A DNA stretch of 64,000 nt, taken from contig CAIPZV010000085.1 of the NCBI GenBank assembly GCA_903869595.1, positions 1 to 64,000 on the forward strand. The letters are read 5' to 3'. Below, one piece after another: positions 32,913 through 40,413 of this stretch. The stretch's first letter is position 1, and every line of letters begins with the position of its first letter. This stretch comes from an uncultured beta proteobacterium (GTDB taxonomy: Bacteria > Pseudomonadota > Gammaproteobacteria > Burkholderiales > Burkholderiaceae_C). The position numbers were made by a program, and so were the translations under genes. Under the pieces are notes generated by a model that was not told the origin of the DNA, did not search any database, and worked only from the letters and a program-made list of their open reading frames with translations.

Positions 32913-32970
32913 GGTCCGTGTTTAGCTGAATTTATTAAGCGCCCGCAAGCTGGAGCAAATTGGCGCTGTG
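32913..32970 (-). promoter_or_regulatory. SAM-II-like riboswitch upstream of metX
   Basis: On the - strand the RNA contains a perfect six-pair stem AGCGCC (32967-32962) with GGCGCT (32943-32938), a loop with AATTTGCTCC and GCTTGC, and after the stem TAATAAATTCAGCTAAACACGG. The order of stem, U-rich loop, GCTTGC, AATAAAT and GCTAAA matches the compact SAM-II (metA motif) class, including a possible TCC/GGA pseudoknot between loop and tail. SAM-II RNAs are known in front of methionine genes such as metX, where they lower expression when S-adenosylmethionine is plentiful. No database search was possible. Confidence 0.85.
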
Positions 32971-33006
32971 GGCAAAGTATAGCAACGCCCGTCTAGGCGC
33001 CCCGCC

Positions 33007-33567
33007 TTAGATTGGCAGCAGCGCCAGGACGCCCAACACCGCAAATACCAGCGCCGAGACGATGTGCACCACGCGCATAGGCACCAGCCGGGTCATGCGC
33101 TCGCCCAGGTAAACCACTGGCACATTGGCTAGCATCATGCCCAGCGTGGTGCCCGCCACTACCCAAAAATACGCATCAAAGCGCGCTGCCAGCATGACGG
33201 TGGCGATTTGGGTTTTGTCACCCATTTCAGCCAGAAAAAAGGCTACCACCGTAGTGCCGAAAACGCCCCAGCGCGGCTCCTCGCCTTCTTCCTCTTCGTC
33301 GATGCTGTCGGGTATCAACATCCACACCGCCATGGCGATAAACGATGCGCCCAGCACCCAGCGCAAAAGATCGGGCCCCATCACCTGCGTCAACCAGGCC
33401 CCCAGCGCACCGGCCAAGCCGTGGTTGACGATAGTGGCTACGAAAATACCCAGCACGATAGGAATCGGCTTGCGAAAACGCACCGCTAATATCAGCGCCA
33501 AGAGTTGTGTTTTATCGCCCATTTCGGCCAAAGCGACGATACCGGTAGAGACCAGGAATGCTTCCAT
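33007..33567 (-). CDS. GDT1/TMEM165 (UPF0016) family cation transporter
   Basis: A 186-residue membrane protein with two copies of the family hallmark E-x-G-D-K-T: LAEMGDKTQLLALIL (about residues 13-27) and LAEMGDKTQIATVML (about 113-127), inside six hydrophobic helices. The two halves are joined by an acidic loop (SIDEEEEGEEPRW). Relatives in yeast, plants and bacteria move Mn2+ or Ca2+; here manganese or calcium export is a reasonable guess. It stands alone, 36 bases downstream of a small lipoprotein gene on the same strand; no room for a yybP-ykoY manganese riboswitch is visible directly in front. Confidence 0.9.
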   Translation of the reverse strand: MEAFLVSTGIVALAEMGDKTQLLALILAVRFRKPIPIVLGIFVATIVNHGLAGALGAWLTQVMGPDLLRWVLGASFIAMAVWMLIPDSIDEEEEGEEPRWGVFGTTVVAFFLAEMGDKTQIATVMLAARFDAYFWVVAGTTLGMMLANVPVVYLGERMTRLVPMRVVHIVSALVFAVLGVLALLPI

Positions 33568-33603
33568 TGCGTAGTTCTTTATGACGCCTGGGGGCGTGCG
33601 TGT

Positions 33604-34002
33604 TTATTCAGCACAGGGGTAGGCGTTTTGCAAGGCATTGCGCATCACCAAAGCAACTGGCATATCGGCTTCGTACATATCCCGGTTGCGCTTGCGCTCG
33701 GCCTCAAACAGGCTGTGCGCCATGGCCGGTTCCATGCGTTTGCCTTCGGGGCATATATTTGCCGGGGCGCCGCTGGCCGAGCGCGCTCTTTCGCCATCCA
33801 TCAGGCCTTCCATCACGCCCACCAGGTAATAGCGCACATAGCTGGCGCCTTGTTTATCTTGTTTTTCCAGGGCGCTGAGCTGGCGCAAGCTCATGGCTTG
33901 TGAAGGGGCGCAGGCCGTGAGTAGGGCCAGCGCCAAAAGCGGCGGCGCCCCGTGGCGCTGCGCGGCAAATGCCATATAGAGGCGGGCAAGACTTAAGAGC
34001 AT
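33604..34002 (-). CDS. Small putative lipoprotein, Rap1a/Tai-like
   Basis: A 132-residue protein with an N-terminal hydrophobic stretch ending in LALALLTAC, a plausible lipobox (Cys about 31); a start at the second methionine (33975) would shorten the lead. The mature part, about 100 residues, has SYVRYYLVGVMEGLMDGE, then NICPEGKRM and a final NAYPCAE, so two conserved-looking cysteines could pair in the periplasm. The YVxGVxEGL...C pattern recalls Rap1a/Tai-type proteins, first known as immunity partners of secreted amidases, but I see no toxin gene nearby and the match is weak. Function unknown. Confidence 0.6.
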   Translation of the reverse strand: MLLSLARLYMAFAAQRHGAPPLLALALLTACAPSQAMSLRQLSALEKQDKQGASYVRYYLVGVMEGLMDGERARSASGAPANICPEGKRMEPAMAHSLFEAERKRNRDMYEADMPVALVMRNALQNAYPCAE

Positions 34003-34086
34003 CTTTCGATTGTGTCTCGGAATCTCTAGCTAAGCCCTGCGATACCGCGCCGCTGGAATTGGTCCTGCGGGCATCGCACCAAATTT

Positions 34087-34102
34087 TGGCGCAAATTTTG
34101 CT
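34087..34102 (+). promoter_or_regulatory. Sigma-54-type promoter of the ammonium transporter gene
   Basis: TGGCGCAAATTTTGCT has the GG (34088-34089) and GC (34100-34101) separated by ten bases that define the -24/-12 element (consensus TGGCAC-N5-TTGCA). It lies 70 bases before the amtB start, and ammonium-transporter genes are commonly transcribed by RpoN with NtrC. The match overlaps a near-palindrome GCACCAAATTTTGGCGC (34077-34093) that resembles an NtrC site. Motif seen; use inferred. Confidence 0.6.
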
Positions 34103-34119
34103 TACTTTTAGTGCATTCG

Positions 34120-34144
34120 TGGTGCAAGTATTCAAATTGCACCA
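34120..34144. repeat. Inverted repeat TGGTGCAA...TTGCACCA in the amtB leader
   Basis: Perfect eight-base arms TGGTGCAA (34120-34127) and TTGCACCA (34137-34144) around nine bases, between the sigma-54-type element and the amtB ribosome site. The half-sites contain the GGTGC/GCACC words of NtrC sites but in the outward order. It may be an operator or, in the mRNA, a hairpin. Confidence 0.45.
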
Positions 34145-34171
34145 AAACAAAGCATATTTCCCCGGGAGTGA

Positions 34172-35377
34172 ATGATGGATGCACTGCAACAGGGCGCCAA
34201 TACCTTGTTTATTTTGTTGGGCGCCGTGATGGTGCTTGCCATGCATGCGGGTTTTGCCTTTCTGGAATTGGGCACGGTGCGGCGCAAAAACCAGGTCAAC
34301 GCCTTGGTAAAAATCCTGGCGGACTTTTCGGTGTCCACCGTGGTGTATTTCGCCGTCGGCTACAGCGTGGCCTATGGCACCCATTTCTTCGTTGGCGCTG
34401 AGCAATTAGCGGCCAACAATGGCTACGGCCTGGTGAAATTCTTTTTTCTGCTGACGTTTGCAGCAGCGATTCCGGCCATTATTTCGGGCGGTATTGCCGA
34501 GCGGGCCAAATTCTGGCCCCAACTGATCGCCACAGCGGTGTTGGTGGGGCTGATTTATCCCCTATTTGAAGGCGTGGCCTGGAACCAGCGTTTCGGCGTG
34601 CAGGCTTGGTTGCTGGCGCATACCGGCGCGGAGTTTCACGACTTTGCCGGCAGCGTGGTGGTGCATGCCGTTGGCGGCTGGGTCGCCCTGGGCGCGGTGC
34701 TGCTGCTGGGCGCGCGCAGTAACCGCTACCGCAAAGACGGCGCCATTTCTGCCCATCCGCCCTCCAGCATTCCGTTTTTGGCGCTGGGCGCCTGGGTCCT
34801 GACGGTGGGTTGGTTTGGTTTTAATGTGATGAGTGCGCAAACCCTGGACAAAGTGTCCGGCCTGGTAGCAGTCAATTCTTTGATGGCCATGGTGGGCGGC
34901 ACCTTGGTAGCTTTGGTTATGGGCAGGAACGACCCGGGCTTTGTGCACAACGGGCCCTTGGCCGGTCTGGTGGCGGTGTGCGCTGGTTCCGATTTGATGC
35001 ACCCGCTAGGCGCCTTGGTCGTGGGCGGCGTGGCTGGAGCGATTTTTGTTGCAATGTTTACCCTCACGCAAAACAAATGGAAGATTGATGACGTGCTGGG
35101 CGTTTGGCCTTTGCATGGTTTGTGTGGCACCTGGGGCGGTATCGCCGCTGGTATTTTTGGTTTACCGGCTTTCGGTGGTTTGGGCGGGGTAAGTTTCAGT
35201 GCGCAATGCGCTGGTACCCTCCTAGGCGTGGTGTGGGCGCTTTTTAGTGGCCTGGTGGTCTATGGCTTGCTGAAAATGACGGTGGGTTTGCGCATGAGCC
35301 AAGAGGAAGAATTTGACGGTGCCGACCTTGCTATCCACAAAATAAGCGCCACCCCGGAGCGCGAGGCCAATTGGTAA
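34172..35377 (+). CDS. amtB: Ammonium transporter (Amt/AmtB family)
   Basis: A 401-residue channel for ammonium with eleven helices. Landmarks: FAFLELGTVRRKNQVNALVK, AIPAIISGGIAERAKFWPQL (with the conserved pore and signature residues), FHDFAGSVVVHAVGGWVALG (the DFAGSxVVH motif with a pore histidine), LALGAWVLTVGWFGFNV, and DDVLGVWPLHGLCGTWGGIA carrying the second pore histidine. No cleavable signal is evident. GGGAG precedes ATG 34172. There is no glnK gene beside it, although AmtB is normally gated by the PII protein GlnK. The leader shows a sigma-54-type promoter, so nitrogen control is likely. Confidence 0.95.
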   Translation: MMDALQQGANTLFILLGAVMVLAMHAGFAFLELGTVRRKNQVNALVKILADFSVSTVVYFAVGYSVAYGTHFFVGAEQLAANNGYGLVKFFFLLTFAAAIPAIISGGIAERAKFWPQLIATAVLVGLIYPLFEGVAWNQRFGVQAWLLAHTGAEFHDFAGSVVVHAVGGWVALGAVLLLGARSNRYRKDGAISAHPPSSIPFLALGAWVLTVGWFGFNVMSAQTLDKVSGLVAVNSLMAMVGGTLVALVMGRNDPGFVHNGPLAGLVAVCAGSDLMHPLGALVVGGVAGAIFVAMFTLTQNKWKIDDVLGVWPLHGLCGTWGGIAAGIFGLPAFGGLGGVSFSAQCAGTLLGVVWALFSGLVVYGLLKMTVGLRMSQEEEFDGADLAIHKISATPEREANW

Positions 35378-35465
35378 GCCACAGGGTTTTCCCTAGATAT
35401 TGCAGTTAATCGGGCACAAATACGCAAAATTAGTATCTTTTTTTAGTGGTTTATAAAAAAAACGC

Positions 35466-35494
35466 TTGCAAACTGCGCAAATAGCGCATAATGA
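35466..35494 (+). promoter_or_regulatory. Promoter and long leader of the RRM protein gene
   Basis: TTGCAA (35466-35471) is followed by CATAAT (35487-35492, 15-base spacing) or TAATGA (35489-35494, 17-base spacing), giving a plausible sigma-70 promoter. Transcription would start near 35500, leaving a 5' leader of about 130 bases before ATG 35629, with short hairpins such as TTGCC...GGCAA. Long leaders are common in cold-shock genes. Inferred from pattern. Confidence 0.5.
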
Positions 35495-35628
35495 AATCGC
35501 TTTGCCTTTTATTGGCAAGGCAGGTTTGCGGTGTTTGGTCAGTTTCGCGTCTGCTCTAAGTCTTTAATGGTTTGTTGATTGCGGTTTTGGGCTCCATCGC
35601 GTTTTGAGTTATTTTGAGGAGTCCCAGC

Positions 35629-36063
35629 ATGGGCAACAAACTTTACGTCGGCAATCTGCCGTATTCATTCCGTGACGAAGACCTGCAACAGGCGTTTTCC
35701 GCACACGGTTCTGTCACCAGCGCCAAGGTCATGATGGAGCGTGACACCGGTCGTTCCAAAGGCTTCGGCTTTGTGGAAATGGGCAGCGATGCCGAAGCGC
35801 AAGCAGCAATCAGCGGAATGAACGGCCAGCAATTCGGTGGCCGTGGTCTGGTGGTTAACGAAGCGCGTCCCATGGAACCGCGTCCTCCCCGCACGGGTGG
35901 CGGCGGCTTTGGTGGCGGTGCTGGCGGCGGCGGCGGTTACGGCGGCGGTGCCGGTCGTAGCGGCGGTGGTGGCGGCGGTGGTTACGGCGGTGGCGCCGGA
36001 CGCAGCGGTGGTGGCGGCGGCGGCGGTTACGGCGGTGGCCGTAGCGGCGGCGGCGGTTATTAA
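35629..36063 (+). CDS. Glycine-rich RNA-recognition-motif (RRM) protein
   Basis: A 144-residue RNA-binding protein. One RRM covers residues 1-80, with RNP2 LYVGNLPYSF and RNP1 KGFGFVEM, both holding the aromatic residues that stack on RNA. The tail (about 90-144) is almost all glycine with spaced Tyr, Arg and Ser, built of repeats close to GGGGGGGYGGGAGRS. This layout is that of the cold-inducible glycine-rich RRM proteins of cyanobacteria and proteobacteria, suggested RNA chaperones. GAGGAG ahead of ATG 35629 sets the start; 15 upstream codons in frame are rejected. A strong terminator follows. Confidence 0.92.
   Translation: MGNKLYVGNLPYSFRDEDLQQAFSAHGSVTSAKVMMERDTGRSKGFGFVEMGSDAEAQAAISGMNGQQFGGRGLVVNEARPMEPRPPRTGGGGFGGGAGGGGGYGGGAGRSGGGGGGGYGGGAGRSGGGGGGGYGGGRSGGGGY
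35905..36060 (+). repeat. Tandem GC-rich repeat encoding the glycine-rich tail
   Basis: Imperfect units made of GGC/GGT codons with periodic TAC and CGT/CGC plus AGC, two full and one shortened, encode the Gly-Tyr-Arg-Ser tail of the RRM protein. Such runs expand and shrink by slippage, so length may vary between strains. Confidence 0.7.
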
Positions 36064-36099
36064 TCGCATCCGTTTTGTGGCTTGACGCCACAAAAAATC

Positions 36100-36122
36100 A
36101 GGGCCCGTAGGGGCCCTTTTTT
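36100..36122 (+). terminator. Rho-independent terminator of the RRM protein gene
   Basis: AGGGCCC (36100-36106), loop GTAG, GGGCCCT (36111-36117) followed by a run of T to 36122. A second perfect nine-pair stem, TTTTGTGGC/GCCACAAAA (36073-36095), precedes it. The pair lies between the RRM gene and the convergent SDR gene and can serve the first; the second gene reads into it from the other side. Confidence 0.85.
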
Positions 36123-36152
36123 ACGTGTGCAAACCGGGCTGCGCCCTTGTTG

Positions 36153-36935
36153 TCAAACACCGCGATGCTTACGCGGTTGCCGCGCCAGAATGCGGTCCCA
36201 TAGAACGTTGGGGATGAGCCGCATCAGGCGAGAAACCACGCCCATCTGCCAGGGAATCACCCGGTAACTGGCGCCGGCTGTGATGGCTTTGAAAGCCTGA
36301 TCAGCAAATGCGGCAGCCGACATTAAAAACGGCATGGGGTAACGGTTTTTGCGCGTCAGCGGTGTGTCCACATAACCGGGCGCGATGGTGATCACTTGCA
36401 CGCCCGTGCCGCGCAATTCGCCACGCAGCGCTTCGCAGTAGCTGATCACGGCGGCCTTGCTGGCGCAATAGGCGGCATGGCCGGGCAAGCCGCGGATGCC
36501 GGCAACACTGGCAATGCCGACTAAACGCCCCTGGCCACGCAAACGCATGGCTTGGATAAAAGGGTGAAAACTGGCCGCCAGGCCGATGTTGTTTGTGGCA
36601 AACACCTGGGCCATGGCGTCTATGTCTTCGCGCTCTCCGCTGTCAATACCGATGCTGATACCCGCATTGGCGATCACCACATCCGGCAGGCCTTGGCGCG
36701 CAATACAGGCTTGCGCCGCAGCCACGATGCTGTCCGTATCGGCCACATCCGCGCCATAGACGGCATAACTATCTGCCGACAAGCCAAGTTCTGTTGCCCA
36801 AGCCGCTATGGCATCGCTGCGGCGCGCCACCAAGGCCAGGCGGTAACCGGCCTGGTGGTAGCGCAGCGCCAGGGCTTGCCCGATGCCGCTAGATGCGCCG
36901 GTTATGAACACCAAGCGCTGACCTGGCGTGCTCAT
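36153..36935 (-). CDS. Short-chain dehydrogenase/reductase
   Basis: A 260-residue NAD(P)-dependent oxidoreductase of the classical SDR type. Cofactor loop FITGASSGIGQAL (residues 10-22), structural VIANAGIS, catalytic Ser in LVGIASVAGIRG, and Tyr-Lys in AAYCASKAAVISY, followed by TIAPGYVDTPLT. A hydrophobic C-terminal segment (MGVVSRLMRLIPNVLW) may touch the membrane. The substrate is unknown. It is the last gene of a leftward kdsD-kdsC-lptC-SDR unit; its start overlaps lptC by four bases, so a link with lipopolysaccharide or lipid metabolism is possible but unproven. Confidence 0.88.
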   Translation of the reverse strand: MSTPGQRLVFITGASSGIGQALALRYHQAGYRLALVARRSDAIAAWATELGLSADSYAVYGADVADTDSIVAAAQACIARQGLPDVVIANAGISIGIDSGEREDIDAMAQVFATNNIGLAASFHPFIQAMRLRGQGRLVGIASVAGIRGLPGHAAYCASKAAVISYCEALRGELRGTGVQVITIAPGYVDTPLTRKNRYPMPFLMSAAAFADQAFKAITAGASYRVIPWQMGVVSRLMRLIPNVLWDRILARQPRKHRGV

Positions 36936-37543
36936 GGCGTGCTGTTCTCGCTTACCAAGATTGCTTGTACCCGCCCGTCCATTTGCAGCGTGCGCGTAGT
37001 GCCATCGTATTGCAGGCTGTCCGCGCGGATGCGGTGCTTGCCATGGACTAATTGCACGGGCTTGTCGGATTCAACCTTCTCGGGCTCGGTCCAAACGTGC
37101 AAAAAATCCCCGCGAATCTCCAAGCGCGGATAGTCTCCGGCGGGATGCGCGTCGCGCACCATCAGCGCATGGCCGCTTAACTGGAACTCGTTGTTGTCCT
37201 GGCTACTCAAACCCTGGTCGGCCGATGCACGCTTGACGCGTCCCTGCGCATCGGTGGAGAGAAAGGTGAATTTTTGAATCTCAATCCAAGGCGCATCGGG
37301 CAAACGCTGCGCGGAGGCGCCCTTCAATAAAGCGGTCAGGCGCCCGCTGTCATCAAACTTTTGTACGGTGAAACCTTCAATTAAATAATCGGGCGTATCG
37401 TCTGGTGGCCGGGGCAATTCGCCGGTGTCCACGCCGGGCGCGCTGCGTACCATCCAATAGCTGCCCAGCGCCAGCACGGCCACCATCAGCAATGGCAGCG
37501 CCAGCACCAAGCGGTCGATAACCATCGCAAACAGACGGATCAC
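36932..37543 (-). CDS. lptC: LPS export protein LptC
   Basis: A 203-residue bitopic membrane protein that accepts lipopolysaccharide from LptB2FG and passes it to LptA. The N-terminal anchor is VLALPLLMVAVLALGSYWMV (about 12-31), followed by a periplasmic jellyroll: TPDYLIEGFTVQKFDDSGRLT, DAPWIEIQKFTFLSTDAQG, LSGHALMVRDAHPAGDYPR and the end VHGKHRIRADSLQYDG. It overlaps kdsC by four bases and SDR by four. In many proteobacteria lptA and lptB come next; here they do not. Confidence 0.92.
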   Translation of the reverse strand: MIRLFAMVIDRLVLALPLLMVAVLALGSYWMVRSAPGVDTGELPRPPDDTPDYLIEGFTVQKFDDSGRLTALLKGASAQRLPDAPWIEIQKFTFLSTDAQGRVKRASADQGLSSQDNNEFQLSGHALMVRDAHPAGDYPRLEIRGDFLHVWTEPEKVESDKPVQLVHGKHRIRADSLQYDGTTRTLQMDGRVQAILVSENSTP

Positions 37544-38085
37544 AGCGTGTACTTCGCAGCGATGGTTTGGTAGTGACCCGTGGCGCTCAGCAGCAGGTCA
37601 CACACTTCGCGCACAGCGCCCTGGCCGCCCTGGCTGCGGCTGACAAAGTCAGCGCGCGCCACTATTTCGTGGTGGGCATTGGAAGGCGCGCAGCGCAGCG
37701 CGGCATCTTTCATCATGGGCCAGTCCGGCCAGTCATCACCTATAGCCGCCACCTGGCTCCAGTTCAGTTGCAACTCAGCCAGAATGTCTTGCGCTGCGGG
37801 TAATTTGTCATCGATACCGTAGCGCGCATGGCCAATGCCCAGTGCAGCTAAGCGCGCGCGCAGCGGTTCAGAATCGCGCCCGGTAATCACCGCCACGGTG
37901 ATACTCGCGCTTTGCAGCATCTTCAGGCCGTGACCGTCCAGGGTGTTAAAGCGCTTGAGAGTTTCACCCTGTGCGCTATAAAACAAGCCACCGTCGGTGA
38001 GCACGCCGTCCACATCGAGCAGCAAGACCTTGATGTTCCGGCTGCGCGCCAACAAGGCCTCGGTGAAGTGGGGGTTTGCAGACAT
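37540..38085 (-). CDS. kdsC: 3-deoxy-D-manno-octulosonate 8-phosphate phosphatase KdsC
   Basis: A 181-residue HAD phosphatase without a cap domain, making Kdo for the LPS inner core. Motif I is KVLLLDVDGVLTDGGLFYS, motif II VAVITGRDSEPLRARLAALG, the lysine is in GIDDKLPAAQDIL, and motif III is AAIGDDWPDWPMMKDAALRCAP. It works as a tetramer. ATG 38085 shares its first base with the kdsD stop. Middle of the kdsD-kdsC-lptC run. Confidence 0.95.
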   Translation of the reverse strand: MSANPHFTEALLARSRNIKVLLLDVDGVLTDGGLFYSAQGETLKRFNTLDGHGLKMLQSASITVAVITGRDSEPLRARLAALGIGHARYGIDDKLPAAQDILAELQLNWSQVAAIGDDWPDWPMMKDAALRCAPSNAHHEIVARADFVSRSQGGQGAVREVCDLLLSATGHYQTIAAKYTL

Positions 38086-39098
38086 CAAATCACCTTGGCC
38101 CGCATCAAGTCGTTGGAGGTAAGTGCGCCAATCAAGTGGCCCTGTGCATCCACCACCAACACGCTGTTGATACGCCGGCTCTCCATCAACTCCACTGCAT
38201 CCACCGCCAAAGCGTCTTGCAAAATCGTGACCGGCTTGCTGCGCATCACGTCAAACGCCGTTTTATCGCGCAGATCGATGCCTTGCTCAACCAAGCGGCG
38301 CAAATCGCCGTCGGTGAATATGCCCAAAACCTGTTTGCCTTCACCAACCACGGCGGTTGCGCCAAATCCTTTGGCGCTCATTTCGCGCATTAAGGCGCTG
38401 AAGCTGGCGTCTGGACCCACCTGCGGTAAGGCGTCACCCGTGCGCATCACATCGCTGACGTGGGTGAGCAAGCGCCGCCCTAGCGCACCGCCGGGGTGTG
38501 AGCGGGCAAAGTCTTCGGCCTGGAAACCACGCGCGTCTAAGAGCGCCAGCGCCAGTGCATCGCCCATGGCCAATTGGGCGGTGGTGCTGGCGGTCGGTGC
38601 TAAATTGAGCGGACAGGCTTCTTTGGCCACTGCCGTGTTCAGCCAGAGCGTGGCGTACTGCGCCATACTGGACTGTCCGTTGCCGGTCATTGCGATCAGC
38701 GGCGTGCCCAGGCGTTTGAGGACCGGCACGATGGCGTTGATCTCATCGGATTCGCCGCTGTTAGAAATCATCAGCACCAAATCCTGCGGCGTCACCATGC
38801 CCAGGTCGCCGTGGCTGGCCTCAGCCGGGTGCACAAACAGTGCGGGTGTGCCAGTGGAAGATAAGGTCGCCGCAATCTTGCGCCCTATATGGCCGCTCTT
38901 GCCCATGCCCATGACCACCACGCGGCCGGGAATGGACAGCGCCAGTGCGACTGCCTGCGCAAAGCTATCGCCTACTTGCGCTTTCAGCCCGAGGATGGCC
39001 GCTGCTTCGATGTCAAATGTGGTGTGTGCCATTGCAATTGCGCGCGCAAAGTCTGGGCTATCTGCGGTCGCTAAAGATGGCGTCTTGGGGGATTGCAT
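38085..39098 (-). CDS. kdsD: D-arabinose 5-phosphate isomerase KdsD
   Basis: Converts ribulose 5-phosphate to arabinose 5-phosphate, the first step to Kdo. The 337-residue protein has a SIS domain (VVVMGMGKSGHIGRKIAATL, FVHPAEASHGDLGMV, LMISNSGESDEINAI, about 40-185) and two CBS repeats (DVMRTGDALPQVGPDASF and DVMRSKPVTILQDALAVDAV, about 210-337). The conserved ARSHPGGALGRRLL link is present. First gene of the Kdo/LPS-export unit; a 283-base gap separates it from divergent apt. Confidence 0.95.
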   Translation of the reverse strand: MQSPKTPSLATADSPDFARAIAMAHTTFDIEAAAILGLKAQVGDSFAQAVALALSIPGRVVVMGMGKSGHIGRKIAATLSSTGTPALFVHPAEASHGDLGMVTPQDLVLMISNSGESDEINAIVPVLKRLGTPLIAMTGNGQSSMAQYATLWLNTAVAKEACPLNLAPTASTTAQLAMGDALALALLDARGFQAEDFARSHPGGALGRRLLTHVSDVMRTGDALPQVGPDASFSALMREMSAKGFGATAVVGEGKQVLGIFTDGDLRRLVEQGIDLRDKTAFDVMRSKPVTILQDALAVDAVELMESRRINSVLVVDAQGHLIGALTSNDLMRAKVI

Positions 39099-39381
39099 CA
39101 GCGCATTTTAGGCAGGCGGGTGTGCGCCACCTCGAAAACCTGCTTCAGTCCGTTTGCCGAGCTTCTTGCCCTGTTGCAAGGAGCGCCACTGCACTCAAGC
39201 GCCACCAGTACAGCACCGGCTTTGGCCATAGGCCAGCACGAACCACTTTTTCTGTACGCACAAGCATAATGGAATTCCTAGTTGCACAGGCAGGCGCAAG
39301 ACGCCTGCGCAGCGGTGACAATAGGCCTTGGATGACAGTGGACTGCAAAGTATGCGGCCCGCTGTCACCAGATCCTGATTC

Positions 39382-39948
39382 ATGGCCGACCCTATGCAAC
39401 ACACCCACGTTACCGAATACTTGCGCAACCATATCCGCACCGTGCCTGACTGGCCGGCGCCCGGCGTCCAATTTCGTGACATCACGCCCCTGCTGCAAGA
39501 CGCCAAAGTCTTTCGCGTCCTGATAGACGCTTTTGTCCATCGCTATATGGACAACGCCCATCGCCCCGATGTGGTTGCAGGTTTAGACGCGCGCGGCTTC
39601 ATCCTCGGCGCGGTGGTGGCTTACGAACTCAATGTTGGTTTTGTGCCCATCCGCAAAAAAGGCAAACTGCCTTTCACCACGGTGGAAGAAACCTATGAAC
39701 TCGAATACGGCAGCGCCACCGTGGAGCTGCATACCGACGCGGTGCACCCGGGTGACCGGGTGCTGCTGATTGACGATTTGATTGCCACCGGCGGCACCAT
39801 GATGGCGGGTAAAAAATTACTGGAAAAACTCGGCGCCATCGTGATGGAAGGCGCCGCCATCGTAGACCTGCCAGAGCTCGGCGGCTCCGACAAATTGCGC
39901 GCTACCGGCATGCCGCTGTTTACCCTGGTGGACTTCGCCGGGCATTGA
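39382..39948 (+). CDS. apt: Adenine phosphoribosyltransferase
   Basis: A 188-residue salvage enzyme making AMP from adenine and PRPP. Seen are the N-terminal [21 protein letters not shown], the dimer and flexible loop [40 protein letters not shown], and the PRPP-binding motif [17 protein letters not shown]. The first ATG is at 39382; ATG 39394 is also possible. Isolated gene, with kdsD diverging upstream and the GFA gene converging downstream. The 283-base leader contains a GCAGGCG/CGCCTGC hairpin near 39291-39309 but nothing I can name. Confidence 0.95.
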   Translation: MADPMQHTHVTEYLRNHIRTVPDWPAPGVQFRDITPLLQDAKVFRVLIDAFVHRYMDNAHRPDVVAGLDARGFILGAVVAYELNVGFVPIRKKGKLPFTTVEETYELEYGSATVELHTDAVHPGDRVLLIDDLIATGGTMMAGKKLLEKLGAIVMEGAAIVDLPELGGSDKLRATGMPLFTLVDFAGH

Positions 39949-40018
39949 GTAATTGTGGCTGGCTGTCACTTGCGGCCCAGCCCGGACTTATCGAGGGTTT
40001 GGGGCTTGGCTCAGTGGA

Positions 40019-40411
40019 TTACGCAGGCGCCACCGGGGCATCTGGCAAATCGTAGTAATCGCCTTTGGAGCCGGTAAACATTTGCTGCGCAATGTGCAAA
40101 CCGGTTGGCCCGTCAATCGAACCAGCCCAAATCGAGGTGCTGTTGGCCCCCTTACGTCGCCAAAACAAATTACTCCCGCAGCTTCCGCAAAATCCGCGTT
40201 CAGCCTCTGATGAGGACGCGAACCATTGCAGGGTATCGCCATCAATATGCAGGGCCTCGGTAGGGCATGCGGTCGCAGCGACAAAATGCCCGCTGCTTTT
40301 ACGGCATTGGATGCAGTGACACGCAATGATGGGGCGCAGTGGCCCGCTGACCCGGTAGCGCACCGCGCCACACACGCAGCTGCCATGGGTCGTCTTATCT
40401 ACTTCAGCCAT
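40019..40411 (-). CDS. GFA-family zinc-binding protein
   Basis: A 130-residue protein of the glutathione-dependent formaldehyde-activating (GFA/CENP-V) fold. Zinc-binding cysteines are obvious: GSCVCGAVRY, ACHCIQCRKSSG and GFCGSCGSNLFWRR. The family's formaldehyde-glutathione role is proved for only a few members. The start ATG 40411 is three bases beyond the mnmE stop and uses a GGGAAG box inside the end of mnmE, so the two are translationally coupled. Confidence 0.88.
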   Translation of the reverse strand: MAEVDKTTHGSCVCGAVRYRVSGPLRPIIACHCIQCRKSSGHFVAATACPTEALHIDGDTLQWFASSSEAERGFCGSCGSNLFWRRKGANSTSIWAGSIDGPTGLHIAQQMFTGSKGDYYDLPDAPVAPA

Positions 40412-40413
40412 TG

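Noticed and set aside
31936..32925. 329-codon + strand frame opposite metX
   Set aside because: Antisense shadow of metX; also runs through the riboswitch and terminator of that gene.
33568..33603. Manganese (yybP-ykoY) riboswitch before the GDT1-type gene
   Set aside because: Only 36 bases separate it from the preceding gene and no matching stem was seen.
35905..36060. Repeats taken at first sight for a CRISPR-like array
   Set aside because: The units are contiguous glycine codons in frame with the RRM protein, with no spacers.
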